From Oribacterium parvum ACB1 (lineage in GTDB: Bacteria; Bacillota; Clostridia; Lachnospirales; Lachnospiraceae), in NCBI RefSeq assembly GCF_000238055.2, contig NZ_KE148312.1, positions 1,422,501 to 1,486,500 on the forward strand: a DNA stretch of 64,000 bases, in the 5' to 3' direction. The notes beneath the pieces are model-generated. The model had not been told where the DNA came from. It did not search any database and was given only the letters and a program-made list of their open reading frames with translations. Of the stretch, positions 9,423 to 18,477 are shown piece after piece; within the stretch, counting starts at the first letter, position 1; each line of letters opens with the position of its first letter. The position numbers were made by a program, and so were the translations under genes.

Positions 9423-11636
9423 ATGAAAGAAGAACAAAAGAGAGTAAGCGGGGATTCGCCACATAGAATTGTGAATTTTAATCGAAAAAATTTGACATCG
9501 AAAGAAGCCCTAGAGGAAAGCAGCCTGCATAGAGCGGGCAGAGGGATCAATAAATTAAGCAATAGAAGGAGCGGGGCAGGGAAGGATGTGCAGGGAGAAG
9601 CCGCATCCCCCAAGACTGCTCGTAGCGGTAAAATCAGTATTACGGGAAGAGCTGCGGCCGGTAGAACTGCAGCAGGAAGAACGGGAACAGGAAGAAGTGA
9701 AGGCGCTAAAAATACCGCTGGAAAGGCTCCTGCCGGAAAAGCGACTTCTAAAACCGGGGAAGGAAGAACTGTGGAGAAACGGTCTATGGCTACGGAGTCA
9801 AGAAATACAAGAGATGCAGAGCGATCCTCTGTATTGCCCACGGTACAGTTTACTTCAAGAAGAGGAAGCAATACGGAAAAGAGAGAATACAGCTCCGAGG
9901 ACTTCCCGCTTCTTGCGAAGCCGATGGAGATTCAGGAAAGTAAGAATAAGGGAAAGAAACCGAAGCATACTTTCCAAGGCTCGGTTAAAGTCATTCCTCT
10001 TGGAGGACTGGACCAGATCGGCATGAACATTACTGCCATTGAAACCGAGGACAGCATGATTATTGTGGACTGCGGACTTGCATTTCCCTCCTTTAATATG
10101 CTGGGAATTGATCTCGTTATTCCGGATATAACTTATATTAAGTCACAGATTCATAAGATGAAGGGGTTTGTCATCACACACGGACACGAAGACCATATCG
10201 GAGCACTGCCCTATGTTTTGCAACAGATTAACGTGCCGATTTATGCGACGAAGCTGACCATGGCGCTTATCCAGAAAAAGCTTGTGGAAAACGGTATGGA
10301 TAAGCTGGTTAAGATGAAGACCATAAAGTTTGGGCAGAATGTAAACTTCGGCGACCTGAAAGTGGAGTTCGTAAAGACCAACCACTCGATTCAGGATGCA
10401 TCCGCACTGGCTATTACGACTCCGGCAGGTGTACTCATTCACACCGGAGACTTTAAGGTGGATTATACGCCTGTGTTTGGCGACCAGATTGATTTACAGC
10501 GTTTTGCGGAGCTTGGAAAGAATGGTGTCTTGGCTATGATGTCCGATTCCACCAATGCGGAGAAGCCGGGCTTTACCATGTCAGAGCGAACTGTAGGAAG
10601 AACCTTTGATGTGATTTTTGCAGAGCATCAGAACAGCCGTATTATTGTGGCAACCTTTGCTTCTAACGTAGACCGAGTACAGCAGATTATTAACTCTGCA
10701 GTAAAGTACAATCGAAAGGTTGTTGTGGAAGGACGTTCCATGGTAAACGTCATTTCTGTAGCATCAGAGTTGGAATATATTCACATTCCGGATGGAACTT
10801 TAATTGATATTGAAAACCTGAAAGACTATCCTGATGAGCAGACCGTACTCATTACGACCGGTTCGCAGGGAGAGTCCATGGCGGCACTTTCTCGTATGGC
10901 AAGCGGTATGCACAGAAAGGTGCATATCGGGCCGAACGACGTGGTGGTTATGTCCTCTCATCCGATTCCCGGAAATGAACTTGCGGTAGACCATGTTGTA
11001 AATGAGCTTTATAAGCTTCATGCAAAGGTCATTATGCAGGATACTCATGTGTCGGGCCATGCCTGCGCGGAAGATCTGAAGTTGCTTTATTCCTTGGTTA
11101 AGCCGAAGTATGCGATTCCTTTCCACGGAGAGTTTCATCACAGAAGAGCGGCAGCACTGATTGCGGAATCTGTCGGTGTAGAAAAGGATAACTGTCTTTT
11201 AATAGAAAATGGAGATGTACTGGAGTTCACTACAGACGGAGAGGGAAGCAGCTACTCCATTAAGGAAAAGGTGCAGGCAGGCGGAGTCTACGTTGACGGT
11301 CTGGGTATCGGAGATGTTGGAAATATCGTTTTACGTGACAGGCAAAATCTTTCTCAAAACGGAATCATAGTGGTCGTGCTCACCTTGGAGCGCTATTCCG
11401 GAAATCTGATGGCAGGCCCGGATCTCATTTCCAGAGGCTTTGTTTATGTAAGAGAGTCCGAGGATCTCATGGAAGAGGCAAGACTAGCCGTACAGAACAT
11501 TGTAGACAACTGCTTACAGAGTAGGATGAATGACTGGGGCAAGATCAAGAACTTGATTAAAGACGGCTTATCAGACTTTTTATGGAAGAAGATCAAGAGA
11601 AATCCGGTGATTCTTCCGGTCATTATGGAGGTTTAA
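9423..11636 (+). CDS. rnj: Ribonuclease J with long basic N-terminal extension
   Basis: A metallo-beta-lactamase/beta-CASP ribonuclease with 5'-3' exonuclease and endonuclease activity in mRNA decay and rRNA processing. The core starts near residue 181 (KVIPLGGLDQIGMN); the metal motif HGHEDH is at about 252-257, and GDFKVDY, SDSTNAEKPG and the beta-CASP SSHPIPGNE blocks follow. The C-terminus ends FLWKKIKRNPVILP. Residues 1-180 are not part of the usual family: they are Arg/Gly/Ala/Lys/Thr rich, with GR-type repeats around 75-95 (AAAGRTAAGRTGTGR), and look disordered and RNA-binding. Coding is continuous with a Shine-Dalgarno AAGAAAGGG, so the extension appears real. Another candidate start inside the extension cannot be excluded. 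Confidence 0.95.
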   Translation: MKEEQKRVSGDSPHRIVNFNRKNLTSKEALEESSLHRAGRGINKLSNRRSGAGKDVQGEAASPKTARSGKISITGRAAAGRTAAGRTGTGRSEGAKNTAGKAPAGKATSKTGEGRTVEKRSMATESRNTRDAERSSVLPTVQFTSRRGSNTEKREYSSEDFPLLAKPMEIQESKNKGKKPKHTFQGSVKVIPLGGLDQIGMNITAIETEDSMIIVDCGLAFPSFNMLGIDLVIPDITYIKSQIHKMKGFVITHGHEDHIGALPYVLQQINVPIYATKLTMALIQKKLVENGMDKLVKMKTIKFGQNVNFGDLKVEFVKTNHSIQDASALAITTPAGVLIHTGDFKVDYTPVFGDQIDLQRFAELGKNGVLAMMSDSTNAEKPGFTMSERTVGRTFDVIFAEHQNSRIIVATFASNVDRVQQIINSAVKYNRKVVVEGRSMVNVISVASELEYIHIPDGTLIDIENLKDYPDEQTVLITTGSQGESMAALSRMASGMHRKVHIGPNDVVVMSSHPIPGNELAVDHVVNELYKLHAKVIMQDTHVSGHACAEDLKLLYSLVKPKYAIPFHGEFHHRRAAALIAESVGVEKDNCLLIENGDVLEFTTDGEGSSYSIKEKVQAGGVYVDGLGIGDVGNIVLRDRQNLSQNGIIVVVLTLERYSGNLMAGPDLISRGFVYVRESEDLMEEARLAVQNIVDNCLQSRMNDWGKIKNLIKDGLSDFLWKKIKRNPVILPVIMEV

Positions 11637-11637
11637 T

Positions 11638-12207
11638 TTGGGGGGCAGCAGAGCACGGAATTCCTTCCGCTCTTTTACACAGATTTTGTTAAGCTTTTCG
11701 CTTAGAATTCTTTTCCTGATTTTCTTGCTTTTTCTGCTTCTGCAGGGGGTTAAACTTGCCTATAGCTATGGCCACGGCTTGCTTTATGAGCATGCCATGG
11801 AGAAGGAACCGGGAAGAGAGATTGAACTGGAAATCAAGCAGGGGGATAGCAGTTCCGATATTGCAAAAAAATTGGAAAAGCTGGGTTTGATTGACAATGA
11901 GGAGGCTTTCGTTTTAAAGGCAAAGCTTTATCATTCTTCCTTGCTTCCGGGAACCTACAGCTTGAGTACCGCAATGACACAGGTACAGATGCTGGATTTC
12001 ATTACGGAAGAGGGAAAGAAGAATCAGGAGTTAAGCGATAAGAATCTCCTAAAAGACGGAGAAACGGAGGCAGAGTCTTCGGAGGAAGATGTAATCGGTG
12101 CAGGTAATGAAAATGCACTCGATTCCGAGACGACGGGCAAGGACGGAAATGCTACTGCCAAGGAAGAAAAACCGCAGGTTGTTGATGCGGGAGCTGAAGG
12201 GGAGTAG
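11638..12207 (+). CDS. Short MltG/YceG-like membrane protein
   Basis: A 189-residue single-pass protein. A strong transmembrane helix lies at about residues 15-40, followed by the LysM-like domain found at the N-terminus of endolytic transglycosylase MltG (IKQGDSSSDIAKKLEKLGLIDNEEAFVLKAK ... LLPGTYSLS, about 57-115). The catalytic YceG domain of MltG is absent; instead there is a Glu/Asp/Gly-rich tail. This short form probably binds or monitors septal peptidoglycan rather than cutting it; that is inference. It starts at TTG, five bases after GGAGGT embedded in the end of rnj. The position upstream of trmR matches the place of full-length mltG (yrrL) in Bacillus. Confidence 0.75.
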   Translation: MGGSRARNSFRSFTQILLSFSLRILFLIFLLFLLLQGVKLAYSYGHGLLYEHAMEKEPGREIELEIKQGDSSSDIAKKLEKLGLIDNEEAFVLKAKLYHSSLLPGTYSLSTAMTQVQMLDFITEEGKKNQELSDKNLLKDGETEAESSEEDVIGAGNENALDSETTGKDGNATAKEEKPQVVDAGAEGE

Positions 12208-12208
12208 C

Positions 12209-12862
12209 TTGGAAGAACGAGATAGAATCAGCCAATTTATTCAGGCTTTCCAAAGAGACAATATAGACTTTTTGGAAGGGATCCGAGAGGAAGCGCAGAA
12301 GGAAGCAGTTCCGATTATTCGGGACGAGACCGCCGCGCTTCTTCGCGTATGTTTGGAAATGAAAAAACCGAAGTCTATCCTGGAGCTCGGAACGGCGGTC
12401 GGGTATTCCGGGCTTTTGATGCTGGATAGCCTTAAGGGAAAGACCAAGTTATGTACCGTAGAAAATTTTCCTGAAAGAATTATAAAAGCCGGAGAGAATT
12501 TCGCGAAAAGCCCGTATAATAGTGCTATCCGCCTTTTGGAAGGAGACGGAGGAGAAATTCTGGAGAGACTCGTGAAAGAAAGGGAGCACTTTGACTTTGT
12601 CTTTTTGGATGCGGCAAAGGCACAGTATCCCTTATGGCTTCCGAAGATTTTAGAGCTATTAAATCCCGAAGGTGTTTTATTTTGTGATAATATATTGCAG
12701 GAGAATCTTCTTTTAGAGAGTCGCTTTTTTGTAGAAAGACGACAGAGGACCATCCATAAGAGGATGAGGGAGTTCCTTTGGATGTTGAAGGAAAATCCGG
12801 AGCTGGAGAACAGCATTATTCCTATAGGGGACGGAGTGAGCATCAGCATTAAGAAAAGTTAG
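12209..12862 (+). CDS. trmR: TrmR-type tRNA 5-hydroxyuridine methyltransferase
   Basis: A class I SAM methyltransferase of the YrrM/TrmR (O-methyltransferase family 3) type, 217 residues. The SAM motif ILELGTAVGYSG is at about 57-68 and the metal-site block FVFLDAAKAQY at about 129-139, followed by GVLFCDNIL. TrmR of B. subtilis turns 5-hydroxyuridine at tRNA position 34 into 5-methoxyuridine. I chose TTG at 12209: AAGGGGAG lies 4 bases upstream and the family alignment begins there (ERDRISQFI). An ATG at 12185 gives eight extra residues. Frame overlaps with the preceding gene make coupling likely, and a U32 peptidase follows as in Bacillus. Confidence 0.85.
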   Translation: MEERDRISQFIQAFQRDNIDFLEGIREEAQKEAVPIIRDETAALLRVCLEMKKPKSILELGTAVGYSGLLMLDSLKGKTKLCTVENFPERIIKAGENFAKSPYNSAIRLLEGDGGEILERLVKEREHFDFVFLDAAKAQYPLWLPKILELLNPEGVLFCDNILQENLLLESRFFVERRQRTIHKRMREFLWMLKENPELENSIIPIGDGVSISIKKS

Positions 12863-12925
12863 AGAAAAGTAAATGCGAACCAGATTGACGAGTAAAAGAA
12901 TGAAAAAAAGGAATAAAAAAGAAAT

Positions 12926-13037
12926 CGATAAGTCAGAGTGAAGCGATAAGGAAAAGCAAAGCGATAAGTAAAAGCAAAATCGATAAGTGAAAGCAAAATC
13001 GATAAGTGAAAGTAAATCGATAAGTGAAAGCAAAATT
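12926..13037. repeat. 18-19 bp tandem repeats in the trmR-U32 spacer
   Basis: Six degenerate units, each beginning CGATAAG and followed by a purine-rich stretch such as TGAAAGCAAAAT. Units are 18 or 19 bp long. The block fills most of the 198-base spacer and ends 23 bases before the next start codon. Confidence 0.9.
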
Positions 13038-13060
13038 GAAAGAGATAGAAAGTAGAAAGA

Positions 13061-14287
13061 ATGAAAAGAAAAATAGAACTATTGATTCCTGCAGGTTCCA
13101 TGGAGGGGCTAAAGACAGCCATCCATTATGGGGCGGATGCGGTATATATGGGAGGAGAGGCCTTCGGGCTTCGTGCGAATGCCAAGAATTTTACAATAGA
13201 AAGCATGAAAGAGGCTGTTTCCTATGCGCATGAAAGAGGAGTAAAGGTTTATGTGACGGCCAATATTCTTGCGCATAATGAAGATTTACTTCCGATGCGA
13301 GACTATTTTATGGAATTAAAGGCTGTGGGGATGGATGCGGTACTGGTTGCCGACCCGGGTGCCTTTATGCTTGCACGGGAAATTATGCCGGAGGTGGAAC
13401 TTCATATTTCCACGCAGGCAAACAATACGAACTATGAGACCTTCCTTTTCTGGTGGAAGCTTGGAGCAAAGCGTGTAGTTTGTGCAAGAGAGCTTAGCCT
13501 TCAGGAAATCAGGGAGATTCGAGAGCATATTCCGGAGGAAATGGAAATAGAAGCCTTCGTACACGGTGCGATGTGTATGTCCTATTCCGGTCGCTGTCTT
13601 CTTTCCAGTTTTTTTACAGGGAGAGATGCGAACCAGGGAGCTTGTACACACCCCTGTCGCTGGAAGTATTCTCTTATGGAGGAGAAGCGTCCCGGAGAGT
13701 ATTATCCTGTTTTTGAAAATGACAGAGGAACCTATATATTTAATTCTAAAGATTTAAATATGATTTCGCATATTCCGGACCTTGTTGAAGCGGGGATAGA
13801 CTCGCTAAAGATTGAGGGAAGAATGAAGACGGAGCTCTATGTGGCGACGGTAACCCGAACCTACAAGATGGCGATTCGGGATTATCTGGAGGATCCCAAG
13901 AAATACGAAGCGAATATCCCCTTTTATGAAGAGGAAATCCGAAAGTGTACTTACAGAGAATACAGTACCGGCTTTTACTATCGTAAGCCGATTGAAGAGG
14001 ACCAGATATACGGCAATAACAGCTACAGTGCCGGTGCAACCTATCTCGGTACGGTAGAAAATGTTGAGGGAGATTGTGCTTTCCTCACCCAGAAAAATAA
14101 ATTTTCCGTGGGAGAAGAGATTGCCATTATGCGTCCCGGAGAGAGAGACATTTTTACCAAAGTCCTCAGTATGGAGGATGCGGAAACCGGAGAAAGTCTG
14201 GAATCCTGCCCTCATTCGAAGCAGCCTTTGAAGATTCGCTTTTCCGTTTTACCGGAAAAACAGGATGTTTTACGAAGAATGGAGTAA
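13061..14287 (+). CDS. U32 family peptidase (TrhP/YrrO-like, tRNA U34 hydroxylation)
   Basis: A 408-residue member of peptidase family U32. The family signature EAFVHGAMCMSYSGRCLLSS is at about residues 165-184, followed by the cysteine-bearing QGACTHPCRWKY. Several U32 proteins (TrhP in E. coli, YrrN/YrrO in Bacillus) act in prephenate-dependent hydroxylation of U34 in tRNA rather than in proteolysis. The immediate upstream trmR supplies the methylation step, so a role in 5-methoxyuridine formation is the best inference. Bacillus has two U32 genes here; this window has one. The C-terminal beta-barrel domain (about 320-400) is present. Confidence 0.9.
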   Translation: MKRKIELLIPAGSMEGLKTAIHYGADAVYMGGEAFGLRANAKNFTIESMKEAVSYAHERGVKVYVTANILAHNEDLLPMRDYFMELKAVGMDAVLVADPGAFMLAREIMPEVELHISTQANNTNYETFLFWWKLGAKRVVCARELSLQEIREIREHIPEEMEIEAFVHGAMCMSYSGRCLLSSFFTGRDANQGACTHPCRWKYSLMEEKRPGEYYPVFENDRGTYIFNSKDLNMISHIPDLVEAGIDSLKIEGRMKTELYVATVTRTYKMAIRDYLEDPKKYEANIPFYEEEIRKCTYREYSTGFYYRKPIEEDQIYGNNSYSAGATYLGTVENVEGDCAFLTQKNKFSVGEEIAIMRPGERDIFTKVLSMEDAETGESLESCPHSKQPLKIRFSVLPEKQDVLRRME

Positions 14288-14290
14288 GCC

Positions 14291-15151
14291 ATGTTCGTCC
14301 TTTTTTTACTCATGGGAATTGCCTCGTTTTTATACTTTGCCTTTCTATTAAGCAGTGCGTCCTATCTTTCTGCTCTTTGGATTTGGTTCCTTTTCGGAAT
14401 TTTGCACCTGTTTTTGGCATTCCTTTATAAAAGACCGTCTCGCTGGAAGAGAAAATCGCTATTCTTCCGCTTTAAGGTATTTTGCCTGACTTCCTATTGT
14501 CTTTTCGTCCTCTTGATTTTTTCTGTTTCTATTCTCTTAAGCCGTTATAAAAAAGGTGAGGAGGACAAGAATCTGGATTATGTTCTTTTGATTGGCTGCG
14601 AGCTGGAAAACAATGCTCCTTCTCCCACGATGTTGCATCGCTTAAAGCTTGCGGTAAAATATGCGGAGGAGAACCCGACAACCCTATTTGTTTTGGTAGG
14701 AGGAAGAGGGCGCCACAGTGCCAGCGCGGAATCCAGCGTAATGTTTCAACGACTTCTTTGGGAGGGGATATCCAGCGATCGTCTTCTAATGGAGTTTTAC
14801 TCTAAAAATACGGAGGATAAAATTCGTTTCGGCTTGAACAGTATTGAAAAATGGATTGAGGAGCGTTATTTGGAAGAGGAGTTAGTACAGAGTGAGAAAG
14901 GGTACTATCCTGAAGACAGTAATTATACTTACCTAAAGGAAGAGTCCTTGGAGTGGGAGGATCGGCCTCCAAACGTTGGCATTATTAGCTCGCAATATCA
15001 GCTTTTTCAATGCGTGCGTTTTGCAGAGAAAGAAAACTCCTTCTATCATTACAGGACCTTGTCTGCGAAGGAGCCGCCGTATCTGATTCCTCATTACTAT
15101 GTAAGAGAAGCAATCACTATTGCAATAAGAAGTATATTCAATCAATTGTAA
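14291..15151 (+). CDS. YdcF family membrane protein (DUF218)
   Basis: A 286-residue protein with three or four N-terminal transmembrane helices (about residues 1-90) and a DUF218/YdcF domain (about 95-286; DYVLLIGCELENN, HRLKLAVKYAEENP, VLVGGRGRHSASAESSVM, ENTxD-like KNTEDKIRFGL, PNVGIISSQYQL). Family members such as ElyC and SanA influence envelope integrity, but the activity is unknown. An insertion of about 35 acidic residues separates the two halves of the domain. It starts 3 bases after the U32 gene stop and is clearly co-transcribed. Alternative function cannot be assigned. Confidence 0.8.
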   Translation: MFVLFLLMGIASFLYFAFLLSSASYLSALWIWFLFGILHLFLAFLYKRPSRWKRKSLFFRFKVFCLTSYCLFVLLIFSVSILLSRYKKGEEDKNLDYVLLIGCELENNAPSPTMLHRLKLAVKYAEENPTTLFVLVGGRGRHSASAESSVMFQRLLWEGISSDRLLMEFYSKNTEDKIRFGLNSIEKWIEERYLEEELVQSEKGYYPEDSNYTYLKEESLEWEDRPPNVGIISSQYQLFQCVRFAEKENSFYHYRTLSAKEPPYLIPHYYVREAITIAIRSIFNQL

Positions 15152-15300
15152 AATGGAATTCCGGAACAGAATTGAAGAACAGAATTGTAAAATGAAATTC
15201 CGGAACAGAATTCCGGAACAGAATTCCGGAAAAGAATTGAAGAACAGAATTGTAAAATGGAATGGAAGAACAGAATTGTAGAACAGAATGGAAGAACGGA
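15144..15300. repeat. Tandem repeats grown from the 3' end of the YdcF gene
   Basis: Interleaved units built on GGAATTCCGGAACAGAATT and AAGAACAGAATTGTAAAATG. The first AATTGTAA is the end of the upstream coding sequence (its last codon TTG plus the stop), so the array begins inside the gene. Confidence 0.85.
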
Positions 15301-15319
15301 TATGGATGCAGTAATGGAA

Positions 15320-15391
15320 CGCATCTGAAAAAAGAGGTATCTGAAAAGACGCATCTGAAAAGAAGTATCTGAAAAGACGCATTTGAAAAGA
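15320..15391. repeat. Short repeats GCATCTGAAAAGA / GTATCTGAAAAGA
   Basis: Five alternating 13-14 bp units built on A(C/G)GCATCTGAAAAGA and GTATCTGAAAAGA. They end 12 bases before the M16C protease start codon, in its 5' leader. Confidence 0.85.
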
Positions 15392-15402
15392 CTATCGAGG
15401 AG

Positions 15403-18312
15403 ATGAAAGAAAATATGAAAAAATATAATTTAGTACAGGAGAAACATATCGCGGAGCTTTCCACGGAGGCGAAGGTTTACGAGCATGAAAAGTCCGGGGC
15501 AAGAGTACTTTGCTTAAAGAATCAGGATGAAAATAAAGTCTTTAGCATTGCCTTTAGAACGCCTGCCGCGGATTCTACGGGAGTCGCCCATATCACGGAG
15601 CACTCCGTGCTTTGCGGCTCGGAGAAGTTTCCCTTAAAGGATCCCTTTGTGGAGCTCATCAAGGGTTCTCTCAATACCTTTTTGAATGCCATGACTTATC
15701 CGGATAAGACGGTTTATCCGGTGGCATCCACCAATGACAAGGATTTCCAAAACCTTATGGATGTCTATTGCGATGCCGTTTTTCACCCGAATTGTATAAA
15801 GAATCCGCATACCTTTTCGCAGGAGGGCTGGCACTATACATTGGATGAAAAGGGAGATTTAGGCTACAGCGGTGTAGTGTATAACGAGATGCGCGGTGCT
15901 TTTTCCGAGCCGGAATCGGTGCTGGAACGGTATATTTTCCACTCTCTTTTCCCGGATACCACTTATGGAAATGAGTCCGGCGGTGACCCGGAAGACATTC
16001 CGAGCTTAACGTATGAAGCTTTTCAGGCTTTCCATGCCCGTTACTATCATCCTTCCAATTCCTATATCATCCTTTACGGAGATATGGATATGGAGGAGAA
16101 GCTGAACTGGCTGGACAAGCAGTATTTAGCGAAGTTTGAAAGGATCAATCCGGATTCTGAGATTGCGCATCAGAAAGCTTTCTCGAAGATGGTGGAGGAA
16201 ACCGAGTATTATCCGATTTCAAAGGAAGAGAAAGCAGAGGGAAAGGCTTATTTTTCCTATAATTTCGTTCTGGATGTAGGAATGGACGCGAAGAAAAGTT
16301 TGGCCTTCTCTTATATCGGCCATGCCCTCATTTCCGGCCCCGGAGCGGTGTTGAAGCAGCGGCTTTTAGAGGAAGGCTTAGGAGAAGACATCTTCGGAGG
16401 CTATGCGGACGGTGTATTGCAGCACTACTTCACCATTACCGCAAAGAATGCGAAGGAAGAGGATAAGGCGCGTTTCTTAAAGGTCATTCAGGATTGTATT
16501 CGAGAGGCTTCAGAGAAGGGCCTCGATCACAAGACCATTCGTGCAGCCATTCACCATGATGCCTTCCAGTATAAGGAAGCGGACTACGGGAATACCCCTA
16601 AAGGCCTGATTTACAGCTTAAAGGCACTGGACTCCTGGCTTTATGACGGAGAGCCCTGGCTTTATCTTGAGCAGGATCGTTATTTTAAGGAGCTGGAAAA
16701 GGAGCTGGATGAGGGCTATTTTGAGGAGCTTTTAAAAGAGTACTTCATGGATGTAAAGCACGTCTCTTTTGTTGCACTTCTTCCGAAGCCGGGGCTTACC
16801 GAGGAAAATGCGGAGAAGCTCGCGAAGAAGCTGAAGGAGAAAAAAGAAACTCTGTCTAAAGAAGAGATAGAAGCCATTAAAAAGGAAGAGGAGGCGCTCC
16901 TTCTTTATCAGAATAAGGAAAATAGCAAGGAAGCTTTGGAAACGCTGCCTGTGCTTTCACGAGAAGACCTCGGAAAGAAAGCGGAGAGCTATCTGAGAGA
17001 AGAAGAGAACCTTTCCGGGAAGAAAGTAATGCTTTATCCGGTGGATTCCAAGGGCGTACTTTACCTTCGTCTTCTCTTTAATACAAAGGATTTCTCGGAG
17101 GAGGAGCTTTCGTATCTTTCCGTTCTGAGTACCGCCTTTGCCTATATGGATACGGACAAGTACAGCTTCCAGGACTTGAACTCGGAGATCTATCTGCACA
17201 GCGGCGGCTTTTCAACAGATATTACTTCTTATCCCGATTTTCAAGATAAGAATAAATATACAGGCGTATTCAGTTTCGGTTTTAAATTCTTGGAAGGCGA
17301 GATGAAGCAGGGCCTGGAGTACCTTCAGGAAATCTGCTTCCATACGCATTTACAGGATGAAAAGCGTCTTTCCGAGATTCTTCTGGAAATTAAGTCCAGA
17401 GAGAGAATGAGACTGGAGGGGACAGGGCATAGCTATGCGGTCAATTCCGCTATGGAGAGTTTTTCTCCGACCTCCTCTTACCAAGAGAGAGTAAAGGGCA
17501 TTCGCTACTACCATTTTATTGAAAAATTGGAAGAAGAATTTAGGAAGGACCCGAAGGCGCTGGGTGAAAGGCTGAAGACTCTTTCGGAGAAGCTCTTAAG
17601 GGGAAGAAATCTTCGTATAGCGGTAGGAGGCGATCTGGAGATTTACCGTAAGGAGAAAGAGGCTCTTTCCGCATTTCTCACAAAGTATTTTCCAGAAAAG
17701 GAAGAGTGGGAAGAAAGTGTATTTAGTCCGAGAAAGGCTGAAAAAAAAGCTTGGATTACTCCTTCTCAGGTTAACTATGTGGCAAGAGTGGGCTCCTACT
17801 ATGATAAGGCATTCCCTTATACCGGTGCTTTGAAAGTCATGAAGAATGCACTTTCCTTTGATTTCCTTTGGAAAAATATTCGTGAAAAGGGCAATGCCTA
17901 CGGGGCAATGAGCGGCTTTGGAAGAAACGGAGAAAGCTACGTGGTTTCTTTTAGGGATCCGCATGTAGGGCGGAGCTATGAAGAGTATAAGAAGATTGCG
18001 GCGTACTTACGGGATTTCGAAGCTACGGAGCTGGAGATGACGAAGTACATCATCGGTGCGATTTCGGAGATGGATACGCCAAAGACCGCTTACACGAAGT
18101 TCCTTCTCGGCTTAAGTTGCACGCTTTCACATTTAACGGATGAAGACTTACAGAGAGAGAGAGATGAGGTGCTTTCTGCAAGTCCGGAAGCCATCCGGAA
18201 GCTTTCCGGCTATATAGAGAAAGCCTTTTCCGAGGAAATTCTCTGCACCATCGGTAATGGAGAAAAGATAGAGAAAAACAAGAGCTACTTTGATGTAATC
18301 CGGGAAATTTAA
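15403..18312 (+). CDS. M16C zinc metallopeptidase (presequence-protease type)
   Basis: A 969-residue single-chain M16C peptidase, the family of PreP/Cym1 and bacterial relatives that degrade peptides inside a closed chamber. The inverted zinc motif HITEH is at residues 63-67 and the third ligand glutamate lies in YNEMRGAFSEPES near 159. A coiled-coil hinge (about 470-510, LAKKLKEKKETLSKEEIE) separates the two halves. No signal peptide, so it is probably cytosolic. ATG at 15403 follows GAGGAG; an in-frame ATG four codons later is possible. Full length for the family. Substrates unknown. Confidence 0.93.
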   Translation: MKENMKKYNLVQEKHIAELSTEAKVYEHEKSGARVLCLKNQDENKVFSIAFRTPAADSTGVAHITEHSVLCGSEKFPLKDPFVELIKGSLNTFLNAMTYPDKTVYPVASTNDKDFQNLMDVYCDAVFHPNCIKNPHTFSQEGWHYTLDEKGDLGYSGVVYNEMRGAFSEPESVLERYIFHSLFPDTTYGNESGGDPEDIPSLTYEAFQAFHARYYHPSNSYIILYGDMDMEEKLNWLDKQYLAKFERINPDSEIAHQKAFSKMVEETEYYPISKEEKAEGKAYFSYNFVLDVGMDAKKSLAFSYIGHALISGPGAVLKQRLLEEGLGEDIFGGYADGVLQHYFTITAKNAKEEDKARFLKVIQDCIREASEKGLDHKTIRAAIHHDAFQYKEADYGNTPKGLIYSLKALDSWLYDGEPWLYLEQDRYFKELEKELDEGYFEELLKEYFMDVKHVSFVALLPKPGLTEENAEKLAKKLKEKKETLSKEEIEAIKKEEEALLLYQNKENSKEALETLPVLSREDLGKKAESYLREEENLSGKKVMLYPVDSKGVLYLRLLFNTKDFSEEELSYLSVLSTAFAYMDTDKYSFQDLNSEIYLHSGGFSTDITSYPDFQDKNKYTGVFSFGFKFLEGEMKQGLEYLQEICFHTHLQDEKRLSEILLEIKSRERMRLEGTGHSYAVNSAMESFSPTSSYQERVKGIRYYHFIEKLEEEFRKDPKALGERLKTLSEKLLRGRNLRIAVGGDLEIYRKEKEALSAFLTKYFPEKEEWEESVFSPRKAEKKAWITPSQVNYVARVGSYYDKAFPYTGALKVMKNALSFDFLWKNIREKGNAYGAMSGFGRNGESYVVSFRDPHVGRSYEEYKKIAAYLRDFEATELEMTKYIIGAISEMDTPKTAYTKFLLGLSCTLSHLTDEDLQRERDEVLSASPEAIRKLSGYIEKAFSEEILCTIGNGEKIEKNKSYFDVIREI

Positions 18313-18334
18313 ATTACTTCGGAGAAGTAGACAA

Positions 18335-18440
18335 ATTAAGATTTAGAAACGAAAGTGGATTAAGATTTAAAAATGAAAGTGAATCAAGTTTTAGAAATGA
18401 AAGTGGATCAAGATTTATAAGCGAAAGTGGATCAAGGCTT
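18335..18440. repeat. 24-bp tandem repeats upstream of era
   Basis: Four complete units of exactly 24 bp plus a partial one, each a variant of ATTAAGATTTAGAAA followed by YGAAAGTGG. The period is a multiple of three and the units have no fixed stop, so a spurious upstream ATG (18427) appears to extend era. Confidence 0.92.
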
Positions 18441-18477
18441 AGCAAAGCTAGAGCGGTCAAATGAGAGGGAGAATGGC

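Noticed and set aside
18427-18477. Upstream ATG extending Era
   Set aside because: It lies at the end of the 24-bp repeat array; the ATG at 18478 has the ribosome-binding site and fits the family.
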